The notes beneath the pieces were generated by a model, which was not told where the DNA came from, searched no databases, and saw only the letters and a program-made list of their open reading frames with translations. Both the position numbers and the translations under genes were made by a program. From the NCBI RefSeq assembly GCF_026212465.1, contig NC_080059.1:25683292-25747291 (forward strand): DNA of 64,000 nt. Direction: 5' to 3'. Origin of the DNA: Amaranthus tricolor. Lineage: Eukaryota > Streptophyta > Magnoliopsida > Caryophyllales > Amaranthaceae. Shown one piece after another: positions 39,139 through 48,925 of this stretch (position 1 is the first letter of the stretch; each line of letters begins with the position of its first letter).

Positions 39139-41463
39139 TTAATTTATACTTTCAACAAAGTACTTAGTCATACTTAGCAAAGTACAACCATTTGATGACT
39201 TATTTGGACCGTGCATGCTATGATCAAAATAAGACTTGGACAAAATTAATTCCCTTGCATTGGATTGGACTTGGACATCTTGGACACTTGTACCTTGACC
39301 ATCTTGGTCATCCTCCTCTTCTTCAAAGGGAATTGCCCTCAATTCTTCATCATCATAATATAGTGCAAGATCACCCACATTGAACGTACTTGAGACGCCA
39401 TGCCTTCCACCCAAATCAACCTTGTATGCATTGTCATTGATCTTTTCCACTACTTCAAATGGACCTTCAGCTCGTGGCATGAGCTTGTTTTTCCTTTGAC
39501 TAGGAAATCTTTCTTTCCTCATGTAAATCCACACTAAGTCACCAACTTCAAACTTCTTCATGTTTCTAACTCTTTTGTTGGCTTGTTTCTTGTAAGTCTC
39601 ATTGGCCTTTTCAATATTCTTCCTCACTTCCTTGTGAATCTTGACCATGAACTCGGCTTGCTCTTTTGCACCTCCATGCACAAACTTATCTTGAGGTAGA
39701 GCAATAAGATCAATAGGAACATAGGGATTAACCCCGTAGACTACTTCAAAAGGTGAATACTTTGTAGTAGCACTAGGAGTCCTATTGTAAGCAAACTCGG
39801 CATGAGCAAGCTTAACATCCCAATCCTTGGTGCTCTTACTAACCAATGTTCTAAGCAAAGAACCAAGAACTCTATTCACCACCTCGGTTTGACCGTCGGT
39901 TTGTGGATGATGTGATGTAGAAAACAGCAACTTAGTTCCCATGAGACGCCATAATGACTTCCAAAAATGACTTAGGAACTTTGTATCTCGATCGGACACA
40001 ATGGTGCGTGGCACCCCATGAAAACGAACCACTTCCTCAAAATATAGCTTAGCCACTTTCATGGCATCTTCAGTTTTATGACATGGAATGAAGTGAGCCA
40101 TTTTTGAGAACCTATCAACAACCACCATTATTGAATCTTTACCCCTTTGAGTTCTAGGTAAAGCTACAATAAAATCCATACTAACATCTTCCCAAGGTCT
40201 CTCGGGAACTGGCAAAGGCTTGTAAAGACCCTTATGAAACACCATTTTTGCCCTTTGACAAGTAGAGCAACGACTAACCACATGATGAACCGTAGCTAAC
40301 ATCTTTGGCCAGTAAAAGTGAGCTTGAAGAAGCTCCATTGTCTTTTGAATCCCAACGTGACCAGCTAGACCTCCTCCATGAACTTCATGAATCAACAAAC
40401 TTCTAATTGGACACTTAGGAATGCATAATCTATTTCCCTTGAAAAGAAAACCATCATGTAAGGAAAATAAATCATAAACTCCATGAACACATTTCTCCAT
40501 GACGCCATTAAAATCACCATCTTCCTTGTAGTACTCTTTGATCAAATCAAAACCAAGAATCTTAGCTTCCACCACTCCAAGTAGAGAATGTCTTCTAGAT
40601 AAGACATCCGCAACAACATTAGCTTTCCCACTCTTGTATTTAGAGGAAAAGTTAAATGTTTGCAAGAACTCCACCCACTTAGCATGCCTCGAATTCAGCT
40701 TCTTTTGGCCATGAATGAATCTTAAAGACTCATGATCAGAATGTAGTATGAACGGTTGTGGCCTCAAATAATGTGACCAATGATCTAAAGCTCTTACCAT
40801 TGCATAGAACTCTTTATCATAGGTGGAATAATTCAGCTTGCCTTGGCTCAACTTCTCGCTAAAATAAGCAATAGGACGCCCTTCTTGAATCAAAACGGCA
40901 CCAATTCCCCTCCCACTTGCATCACACTCAACTTCAAATGGCTTTGAGAAATCTGGAAGTGCTAGGATTGGAGTGTTGCACATCTTCTCTTTGACCTCCT
41001 CAAAGGCCTTTTGAGCTTGAGGAGTCCATTCAAACGAACCCTTCTTTGTGCACTCGGTTATGGGAGCCATGAGAGTGCTAAAATTCTTGATAAACCTTCT
41101 ATAGAAAGAAGCCAGTCCATGAAAAGAACGGACCTCCGTGAGTGTTTTAGGACTAGGCCATGATTGAATTGCTTCAATCTTGCTAGGATCCACCTTCACG
41201 CCATCACCTGAAACTATGTAACCAAGAAAATTGACCTCATATAACATAAAATCACATTTTTCAAGTTTTCCATACAATTTTTGTTTTCTCAAAACAGTGA
41301 AAACTTCAAGTAAATGCTTCAAATGCTCATCCCTATCTCGACTGTAAATAAGAATGTCATCAAGGTATACCACCACGAACTTGCCAAGAAATGGCCTCAA
41401 CACTTCGTTCATCAATCTCATGAAAGTGCTAGGTGCATTTGTAAGACCAAACGGCATCACGAG
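39139..41463 (-). pseudogene. pol: Downstream part of broken Pol: reverse transcriptase remainder, RNase H, integrase (copy 1)
   Basis: Continues in the same frame directly after the TGA at 41464-41466, so it is the rest of the gag-pol frame and not a separate gene; a GTG at 41460 is internal. Domains: reverse transcriptase palm with YLDD at 41356-41367; RNase H with CDASG near 40920 and an HSDHE block; integrase with H, H, C, C zinc ligands around 40255-40390 and the DD35E triad at codons 40174-40176, 39991-39993 and 39883-39885. A RINDNAY-like block and [10 protein letters not shown] follow. The acidic EEEED run is encoded by the polypurine tract, and the last 57 residues lie in the LTR. 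No other stop occurs in 774 codons. Without readthrough of the upstream TGA it cannot be made as part of Gag-Pol. It reads identically to the second copy. Confidence 0.9.
39311..39324 (-). other. Polypurine tract, copy 1
   Basis: In element orientation GAAGAAGAGGAGGA directly precedes the TG of the LTR. It primes plus-strand DNA synthesis in this element class. It codes for the acidic end of the integrase region, so replication signal and coding sequence overlap. Confidence 0.78.
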
Positions 41464-43539
41464 TCATTCATACAACCCATGCTTCGTTTTGAAAGCTGTC
41501 TTCCATTCATCCCCTTCCCTCATTCGAATCTGATGGTAACCACTTCTCAAATCAACTTTTGAGAACACCTTCGAACCACTTAACTCATCAAGCATGTCAT
41601 CAAGCCTAGGAATTGGAAACCTGTACTTGATAGTAATATTGTTAACAGCTCTACTATCAATGCACATACGCCAAGTACCATCTTTTTTTGGAACCAAAAG
41701 AGCAGGAACAGCACACGGACTCATAGACTCACGCACATAACCCATACCCATCAACTCTTCTATTTGACGTTGTAACTCCTTAGTTTCTAAAGGATTACAT
41801 CTATAGGCAGGTTTATTTGGCAATGGTGCGCCTGGAATGAGATCAATTTGATGCTCAATTCCTCTCAAAGGTGGTAACCCCTTAGGCAACTCATTAGGAA
41901 AAACATCCTCAAACTCCTTAATCAATTGTGCCAAGTTAGGATTTTGACTCACAAATTTTTCGTGGATTTCTTTGGAATATAATAAGAACAACTCTCCCTC
42001 ACCTTCAAACTCCCTCTCAAATTCTTTAAAGGACAATAAAGAAATTTCTTTGTGTGGTTTTTGTGAAAGCCGTGGGGGTGGTAAAGGGTGTAATTTTTTT
42101 TGTTTCCCTTGGTGAGTTATAGTGTATGTATTATGGTATCCATCATGAAATGATTTTCTATCCGTTTGCCATGGCCTACCGAGCAGAATATGACAAGCAT
42201 CCATTGACACAACATCACACAATTGACTATCATGATAGGAACCAATAGAAAAACTAACCATGCATTGCTTTCTAACTCCCGTACTAGAATTAGAATCTAA
42301 CCAACTCAACTTGTAAGGGTGTGGATGATTAGTGGTGGTAAGACCAAGTCTAGACACTAAAGTCTTTGACACAGTATTAGCCTCACTACCCCCGTCAATA
42401 ATTAAATCACATACCTCGTCACCAATTTTACATTTGGTGATGAAAATGTGTTGCCTTTGTGGCGCCAAAGGCTCCTCCACTCGTGCTTGCAATGCCCTCC
42501 TAACAACCAGATTGGTTTTGTCCTCCATCTCCGGAAAGCAATGATCTTCTTCCCCATCCTCTTCATTGGGATTCTCGGTCTCCTCTTCTTCTGTTTCAAA
42601 ATCCTCCCAATTAATGTTTTGCGTGGCCATAAGCTTAACCTCTTGGATTGTTAAAGCTCTTGAGTTAGGACAATCCTTCTTGAAATGACCTCTACCTCCA
42701 CACTTGTAACAGACAATGTCGCTAAGTTTGAAGTCTTTCTTGTCTTTCTTAAGTGCTTCATTTGACTTGCTAAAGGAAGAACCCTCCTTCAAGGTGAAGG
42801 GTGGTTTGCGCACCACTGGAGTAGTGGTAGGCGTTTTCTTCTTTTTCCTCCTAGCATCAAACTTGGTCACAAGTTTGCAAGCTTCCACAAACGTGAGGTT
42901 AGTGTAACCTTCAAGCTTGTCTTGTAATTCTTGATCCAACCCAGCTACAAAACGCCCCATTTTGAGCTCTTCATTTTCAGTTACTTCACACACAATGGCA
43001 AGCCTATCAAACTCTTTGATGTAGTCTTCCACGGAATCTCCATTTTGTTGCAAAGTACTCCACTTCACATATTGGCTTTGCTTGTAATTGTGAGGAATGA
43101 AACGGTCTCTCATCCGTTTCTTCATCTTGTTCCAAGTTGATATGGGAGCTTTACCCCTAAGGGTACGTGCCCTTTGTTCCCCTTGCAACCAACCGTCACC
43201 ATAGCCCTTCAGTTTCACCTTGGCTATCTTATATTTCTGCACTTCTTCTTGAATATCCTTGTACTCAAAGTACCTTTCCAAGGATTTCTCCCATTCCAAG
43301 TACTTCTCTGGATCAAGTGACCCATCAAAGGAAGGGACGTCTACTTTGAGACTCCTATCCTCCCTCCTAGGTGGAGGTTCTTCATCTTGATCTCTCCTAT
43401 CTTGCTCGTTCAAGAGTCTTGCCATTAAGGCAGCAAGATTCCCTTGTAGATTGGCATTAGTCTCGGCCAACCTTTCTTGACTAGCAATGGATCGATTGAG
43501 AGCTTCCAAAGCTACCCTCAAATCTTGATTCTCTCCCAT
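41464..43539 (-). CDS. gag-pol: Gag-protease-reverse transcriptase N part, ended by a premature TGA (copy 1)
   Basis: 691 codons from the ATG at 43537-43539, chosen because it lies 64 bases after the LTR and just after the primer site; the frame continues open upstream only through the primer site into the LTR. Gag forms the particle: a helical N terminus (residues 1-50), a retrotransposon Gag core with FEYKDI and FIPHNYKQ blocks (about 65-230), a basic stretch, and the zinc knuckle CX2CX4HX4C at residues 277-290 (42670-42711). An aspartic protease follows with DGGS at residues 382-385 and ILLGRPW at 451-457. Reverse transcriptase starts near 560 and reaches the KVDLRSGYHQ block before the frame stops at TGA 41464-41466, where related elements, including the one at base 1, have a tryptophan codon. 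Gag and protease look intact, so particles without full polymerase are conceivable. Confidence 0.9.
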   Translation of the reverse strand: MGENQDLRVALEALNRSIASQERLAETNANLQGNLAALMARLLNEQDRRDQDEEPPPRREDRSLKVDVPSFDGSLDPEKYLEWEKSLERYFEYKDIQEEVQKYKIAKVKLKGYGDGWLQGEQRARTLRGKAPISTWNKMKKRMRDRFIPHNYKQSQYVKWSTLQQNGDSVEDYIKEFDRLAIVCEVTENEELKMGRFVAGLDQELQDKLEGYTNLTFVEACKLVTKFDARRKKKKTPTTTPVVRKPPFTLKEGSSFSKSNEALKKDKKDFKLSDIVCYKCGGRGHFKKDCPNSRALTIQEVKLMATQNINWEDFETEEEETENPNEEDGEEDHCFPEMEDKTNLVVRRALQARVEEPLAPQRQHIFITKCKIGDEVCDLIIDGGSEANTVSKTLVSRLGLTTTNHPHPYKLSWLDSNSSTGVRKQCMVSFSIGSYHDSQLCDVVSMDACHILLGRPWQTDRKSFHDGYHNTYTITHQGKQKKLHPLPPPRLSQKPHKEISLLSFKEFEREFEGEGELFLLYSKEIHEKFVSQNPNLAQLIKEFEDVFPNELPKGLPPLRGIEHQIDLIPGAPLPNKPAYRCNPLETKELQRQIEELMGMGYVRESMSPCAVPALLVPKKDGTWRMCIDSRAVNNITIKYRFPIPRLDDMLDELSGSKVFSKVDLRSGYHQIRMREGDEWKTAFKTKHGLYE

Positions 43540-43583
43540 GATATGTAGGTATTCGACCCCTTTGGAAGTGTATGGAAAAACTC

Positions 43584-43601
43584 CCCCTACCTGACGCGCC
43601 A
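43584..43601 (-). other. Primer binding site, copy 1
   Basis: In element orientation TGGCGCGTCAGGTAGGGG begins two bases after the CA end of the LTR. The leading TGG pairs with a tRNA 3' CCA. It is not the initiator-methionine type (TGGTATCAGAGC) common in plant elements. I do not assign the primer tRNA. Confidence 0.7.
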
Positions 43602-43603
43602 AA

Positions 43604-44632
43604 TGATGTGTAAACAAGACGAGAAACCTTGTTACAAAATGATAAGTTAAAGGGGTCACACGTTTTTTGGTATATTTTTTTAGTATGATCAGATTAGTTA
43701 GGGGAACTCTCACCCTAAACTTGAGGATATAACAAGGAGGAACACTCACTCACTTGTTTGGGTGTAGCTTAGATTAGGGAACTCTCACCAAATCGTCAAC
43801 TACAAGCTTTAGTTTTAGGAACTCTCACTAAAACTCTAACTCTTCAAATTTGGAACACTCAAATTTGGACAATTAAAATTGACTAAACACAAGTCAAGTT
43901 CAATAAACAAAACACAAGTTTTTTGGCAAATTTCTGGATGTGTTTTTCATTCATCAAAGTATGCTATATATAGCATTCTTACATTAAATAATTACAACCT
44001 TTCACTTGCCTAAATAAATTCACAAAAGAAAATAAAAAGACAACAAAATAAAAGAGAATTAAGTGGCTAATCAATGTCCACATTAATCTCCATTACACAC
44101 ACTTAAGACTAATTAAACAAAGATTAAAACTAGGGAAGAAATGGCCAGCAATTAAACTCTTCACATGGCTCCTTCAAGTGTGTAAAGTAACATCCAAAAC
44201 AGCCCATTCATTTGCCTGGTAACTCCCATTTACTCCTCCATTTAAGCTTCTTTATTATTGCATTTTACTCCTACAATAATGCCTAGTAACCCCCACTAAA
44301 AAAGGTTAATATTCAGCCATAAATACTCCTAAAAACATGCCCCTTTGAATTCCAAAACTGCAGCTTTAAATGAGATTAAAAACCAGCTTTAAATCTCCTT
44401 AAAACATGCCCCTTCGTATTCCAAAACTGTTTGGAATTAATTCCTTGTAACCGACACCCTTTAATTTATACTTTCAACAAAGTACTTAGTCATACTTAGC
44501 AAAGTACAACCATTTGATGACTTATTTGGACCGTGCATGCTATGATCAAAATAAGACTTGGACAAAATTAATTCCCTTGCATTGGATTGGACTTGGACAT
44601 CTTGGACACTTGTACCTTGACCATCTTGGTCA
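43604..44632 (-). repeat. LTR copy 2 (shared middle LTR)
   Basis: 1029 bp, same ends as copy 1. It serves as 5' LTR for the internal region at 39311-43603 and as 3' LTR for that at 44633-48925. There is no target duplication on either side of it: it abuts the primer site directly on one side and the purine tract on the other, which marks a tandem structure rather than two insertions. Confidence 0.93.
43964..43973 (-). promoter_or_regulatory. TATA box of LTR copy 2
   Basis: Same CTATATATAG palindrome as in copy 1, shifted by 5322 bp. In this LTR it would drive the gag-pol at 39139-43539. Confidence 0.6.
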
Positions 44633-46785
44633 TCCTCCTCTTCTTCAAAGGGAATTGCCCTCAATTCTTCATCATCATAATATAGTGCAAGATCACCCAC
44701 ATTGAACGTACTTGAGACGCCATGCCTTCCACCCAAATCAACCTTGTATGCATTGTCATTGATCTTTTCCACTACTTCAAATGGACCTTCAGCTCGTGGC
44801 ATGAGCTTGTTTTTCCTTTGACTAGGAAATCTTTCTTTCCTCATGTAAATCCACACTAAGTCACCAACTTCAAACTTCTTCATGTTTCTAACTCTTTTGT
44901 TGGCTTGTTTCTTGTAAGTCTCATTGGCCTTTTCAATATTCTTCCTCACTTCCTTGTGAATCTTGACCATGAACTCGGCTTGCTCTTTTGCACCTCCATG
45001 CACAAACTTATCTTGAGGTAGAGCAATAAGATCAATAGGAACATAGGGATTAACCCCGTAGACTACTTCAAAAGGTGAATACTTTGTAGTAGCACTAGGA
45101 GTCCTATTGTAAGCAAACTCGGCATGAGCAAGCTTAACATCCCAATCCTTGGTGCTCTTACTAACCAATGTTCTAAGCAAAGAACCAAGAACTCTATTCA
45201 CCACCTCGGTTTGACCGTCGGTTTGTGGATGATGTGATGTAGAAAACAGCAACTTAGTTCCCATGAGACGCCATAATGACTTCCAAAAATGACTTAGGAA
45301 CTTTGTATCTCGATCGGACACAATGGTGCGTGGCACCCCATGAAAACGAACCACTTCCTCAAAATATAGCTTAGCCACTTTCATGGCATCTTCAGTTTTA
45401 TGACATGGAATGAAGTGAGCCATTTTTGAGAACCTATCAACAACCACCATTATTGAATCTTTACCCCTTTGAGTTCTAGGTAAAGCTACAATAAAATCCA
45501 TACTAACATCTTCCCAAGGTCTCTCGGGAACTGGCAAAGGCTTGTAAAGACCCTTATGAAACACCATTTTTGCCCTTTGACAAGTAGAGCAACGACTAAC
45601 CACATGATGAACCGTAGCTAACATCTTTGGCCAGTAAAAGTGAGCTTGAAGAAGCTCCATTGTCTTTTGAATCCCAACGTGACCAGCTAGACCTCCTCCA
45701 TGAACTTCATGAATCAACAAACTTCTAATTGGACACTTAGGAATGCATAATCTATTTCCCTTGAAAAGAAAACCATCATGTAAGGAAAATAAATCATAAA
45801 CTCCATGAACACATTTCTCCATGACGCCATTAAAATCACCATCTTCCTTGTAGTACTCTTTGATCAAATCAAAACCAAGAATCTTAGCTTCCACCACTCC
45901 AAGTAGAGAATGTCTTCTAGATAAGACATCCGCAACAACATTAGCTTTCCCACTCTTGTATTTAGAGGAAAAGTTAAATGTTTGCAAGAACTCCACCCAC
46001 TTAGCATGCCTCGAATTCAGCTTCTTTTGGCCATGAATGAATCTTAAAGACTCATGATCAGAATGTAGTATGAACGGTTGTGGCCTCAAATAATGTGACC
46101 AATGATCTAAAGCTCTTACCATTGCATAGAACTCTTTATCATAGGTGGAATAATTCAGCTTGCCTTGGCTCAACTTCTCGCTAAAATAAGCAATAGGACG
46201 CCCTTCTTGAATCAAAACGGCACCAATTCCCCTCCCACTTGCATCACACTCAACTTCAAATGGCTTTGAGAAATCTGGAAGTGCTAGGATTGGAGTGTTG
46301 CACATCTTCTCTTTGACCTCCTCAAAGGCCTTTTGAGCTTGAGGAGTCCATTCAAACGAACCCTTCTTTGTGCACTCGGTTATGGGAGCCATGAGAGTGC
46401 TAAAATTCTTGATAAACCTTCTATAGAAAGAAGCCAGTCCATGAAAAGAACGGACCTCCGTGAGTGTTTTAGGACTAGGCCATGATTGAATTGCTTCAAT
46501 CTTGCTAGGATCCACCTTCACGCCATCACCTGAAACTATGTAACCAAGAAAATTGACCTCATATAACATAAAATCACATTTTTCAAGTTTTCCATACAAT
46601 TTTTGTTTTCTCAAAACAGTGAAAACTTCAAGTAAATGCTTCAAATGCTCATCCCTATCTCGACTGTAAATAAGAATGTCATCAAGGTATACCACCACGA
46701 ACTTGCCAAGAAATGGCCTCAACACTTCGTTCATCAATCTCATGAAAGTGCTAGGTGCATTTGTAAGACCAAACGGCATCACGAG
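44461..46785 (-). pseudogene. pol: Downstream part of broken Pol: reverse transcriptase remainder, RNase H, integrase (copy 2)
   Basis: Second copy at +5322 bp of the reverse transcriptase-RNase H-integrase remainder, in frame after the TGA at 46786-46788. Its predicted protein is the same as copy 1 over 773 residues, with YLDD at 46678-46689 and integrase catalytic codons at 45496-45498, 45313-45315 and 45205-45207. The C-terminal 57 residues are encoded in the middle LTR. Identity to copy 1, including the disabling stop, means the two copies arose by duplication after the mutation or have been homogenised since. Confidence 0.9.
44633..44646 (-). other. Polypurine tract, copy 2
   Basis: Same GAAGAAGAGGAGGA tract against the TG of the middle LTR, 5322 bp from copy 1. 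Confidence 0.78.
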
Positions 46786-48861
46786 TCATTCATACAACCC
46801 ATGCTTCGTTTTGAAAGCTGTCTTCCATTCATCCCCTTCCCTCATTCGAATCTGATGGTAACCACTTCTCAAATCAACTTTTGAGAACACCTTCGAACCA
46901 CTTAACTCATCAAGCATGTCATCAAGCCTAGGAATTGGAAACCTGTACTTGATAGTAATATTGTTAACAGCTCTACTATCAATGCACATACGCCAAGTAC
47001 CATCTTTTTTTGGAACCAAAAGAGCAGGAACAGCACACGGACTCATAGACTCACGCACATAACCCATACCCATCAACTCTTCTATTTGACGTTGTAACTC
47101 CTTAGTTTCTAAAGGATTACATCTATAGGCAGGTTTATTTGGCAATGGTGCGCCTGGAATGAGATCAATTTGATGCTCAATTCCTCTCAAAGGTGGTAAC
47201 CCCTTAGGCAACTCATTAGGAAAAACATCCTCAAACTCCTTAATCAATTGTGCCAAGTTAGGATTTTGACTCACAAATTTTTCGTGGATTTCTTTGGAAT
47301 ATAATAAGAACAACTCTCCCTCACCTTCAAACTCCCTCTCAAATTCTTTAAAGGACAATAAAGAAATTTCTTTGTGTGGTTTTTGTGAAAGCCGTGGGGG
47401 TGGTAAAGGGTGTAATTTTTTTTGTTTCCCTTGGTGAGTTATAGTGTATGTATTATGGTATCCATCATGAAATGATTTTCTATCCGTTTGCCATGGCCTA
47501 CCGAGCAGAATATGACAAGCATCCATTGACACAACATCACACAATTGACTATCATGATAGGAACCAATAGAAAAACTAACCATGCATTGCTTTCTAACTC
47601 CCGTACTAGAATTAGAATCTAACCAACTCAACTTGTAAGGGTGTGGATGATTAGTGGTGGTAAGACCAAGTCTAGACACTAAAGTCTTTGACACAGTATT
47701 AGCCTCACTACCCCCGTCAATAATTAAATCACATACCTCGTCACCAATTTTACATTTGGTGATGAAAATGTGTTGCCTTTGTGGCGCCAAAGGCTCCTCC
47801 ACTCGTGCTTGCAATGCCCTCCTAACAACCAGATTGGTTTTGTCCTCCATCTCCGGAAAGCAATGATCTTCTTCCCCATCCTCTTCATTGGGATTCTCGG
47901 TCTCCTCTTCTTCTGTTTCAAAATCCTCCCAATTAATGTTTTGCGTGGCCATAAGCTTAACCTCTTGGATTGTTAAAGCTCTTGAGTTAGGACAATCCTT
48001 CTTGAAATGACCTCTACCTCCACACTTGTAACAGACAATGTCGCTAAGTTTGAAGTCTTTCTTGTCTTTCTTAAGTGCTTCATTTGACTTGCTAAAGGAA
48101 GAACCCTCCTTCAAGGTGAAGGGTGGTTTGCGCACCACTGGAGTAGTGGTAGGCGTTTTCTTCTTTTTCCTCCTAGCATCAAACTTGGTCACAAGTTTGC
48201 AAGCTTCCACAAACGTGAGGTTAGTGTAACCTTCAAGCTTGTCTTGTAATTCTTGATCCAACCCAGCTACAAAACGCCCCATTTTGAGCTCTTCATTTTC
48301 AGTTACTTCACACACAATGGCAAGCCTATCAAACTCTTTGATGTAGTCTTCCACGGAATCTCCATTTTGTTGCAAAGTACTCCACTTCACATATTGGCTT
48401 TGCTTGTAATTGTGAGGAATGAAACGGTCTCTCATCCGTTTCTTCATCTTGTTCCAAGTTGATATGGGAGCTTTACCCCTAAGGGTACGTGCCCTTTGTT
48501 CCCCTTGCAACCAACCGTCACCATAGCCCTTCAGTTTCACCTTGGCTATCTTATATTTCTGCACTTCTTCTTGAATATCCTTGTACTCAAAGTACCTTTC
48601 CAAGGATTTCTCCCATTCCAAGTACTTCTCTGGATCAAGTGACCCATCAAAGGAAGGGACGTCTACTTTGAGACTCCTATCCTCCCTCCTAGGTGGAGGT
48701 TCTTCATCTTGATCTCTCCTATCTTGCTCGTTCAAGAGTCTTGCCATTAAGGCAGCAAGATTCCCTTGTAGATTGGCATTAGTCTCGGCCAACCTTTCTT
48801 GACTAGCAATGGATCGATTGAGAGCTTCCAAAGCTACCCTCAAATCTTGATTCTCTCCCAT
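46786..48861 (-). CDS. gag-pol: Gag-protease-reverse transcriptase N part, ended by a premature TGA (copy 2)
   Basis: Second copy, starting at the ATG 48859-48861 and ending at TGA 46786-46788. The 691-residue product matches copy 1 throughout: Gag core, zinc knuckle at 47992-48033, protease DGGS near 47707-47718, and the start of reverse transcriptase up to the lost tryptophan. In element orientation this is the first internal region, driven by the outer LTR at 48926. A transcript from that LTR could end in the middle LTR or read on into copy 1. Confidence 0.9.
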   Translation of the reverse strand: MGENQDLRVALEALNRSIASQERLAETNANLQGNLAALMARLLNEQDRRDQDEEPPPRREDRSLKVDVPSFDGSLDPEKYLEWEKSLERYFEYKDIQEEVQKYKIAKVKLKGYGDGWLQGEQRARTLRGKAPISTWNKMKKRMRDRFIPHNYKQSQYVKWSTLQQNGDSVEDYIKEFDRLAIVCEVTENEELKMGRFVAGLDQELQDKLEGYTNLTFVEACKLVTKFDARRKKKKTPTTTPVVRKPPFTLKEGSSFSKSNEALKKDKKDFKLSDIVCYKCGGRGHFKKDCPNSRALTIQEVKLMATQNINWEDFETEEEETENPNEEDGEEDHCFPEMEDKTNLVVRRALQARVEEPLAPQRQHIFITKCKIGDEVCDLIIDGGSEANTVSKTLVSRLGLTTTNHPHPYKLSWLDSNSSTGVRKQCMVSFSIGSYHDSQLCDVVSMDACHILLGRPWQTDRKSFHDGYHNTYTITHQGKQKKLHPLPPPRLSQKPHKEISLLSFKEFEREFEGEGELFLLYSKEIHEKFVSQNPNLAQLIKEFEDVFPNELPKGLPPLRGIEHQIDLIPGAPLPNKPAYRCNPLETKELQRQIEELMGMGYVRESMSPCAVPALLVPKKDGTWRMCIDSRAVNNITIKYRFPIPRLDDMLDELSGSKVFSKVDLRSGYHQIRMREGDEWKTAFKTKHGLYE

Positions 48862-48905
48862 GATATGTAGGTATTCGACCCCTTTGGAAGTGTATGGAAA
48901 AACTC

Positions 48906-48923
48906 CCCCTACCTGACGCGCCA
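48906..48923 (-). other. Primer binding site, copy 2
   Basis: Same TGG-initiated site as at 43584-43601, two bases inside the outer LTR at 48926. Both internal regions therefore keep a complete replication-start signal. Confidence 0.7.
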
Positions 48924-48925
48924 AA

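Larger units (their letters stand above)
38282..39310 (-). repeat. LTR copy 1 (3' terminal LTR in element orientation)
   Basis: 1029 bp. In element orientation it begins TGACCAAGATGG directly after the purine tract and ends TTTACACATCA against the satellite. The first 172 bases encode the pol C terminus. It contains a TATATATA box, a cluster of five GGAACWCTCAM motifs and a 35-bp imperfect direct repeat. It appears identical to copies at 43604 and 48926. No other gene is seen in it. Confidence 0.93.

Noticed and set aside
39139..41460. Downstream pol half as an independent gene starting at GTG 41460
   Set aside because: It is in frame with the upstream part and starts in the middle of reverse transcriptase; it is the remainder after a nonsense mutation.
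41464..41466. Programmed stop-codon readthrough between two proteins
   Set aside because: The TGA lies within the reverse transcriptase fold, not at a Gag/Pol or domain junction, and the related element has a sense codon there.
42332..43349. Small plus-strand and alternative-frame reading frames across gag and protease
   Set aside because: Antisense or frame shadows of the retrotransposon coding region, repeated in copy 2 at +5322 bp.
43540..43749. Upstream extension of the gag frame by 70 codons
   Set aside because: It passes through the primer site into the LTR and shows no Gag-like sequence; the ATG at 43537-43539 fits the usual leader position. The same applies to copy 2.
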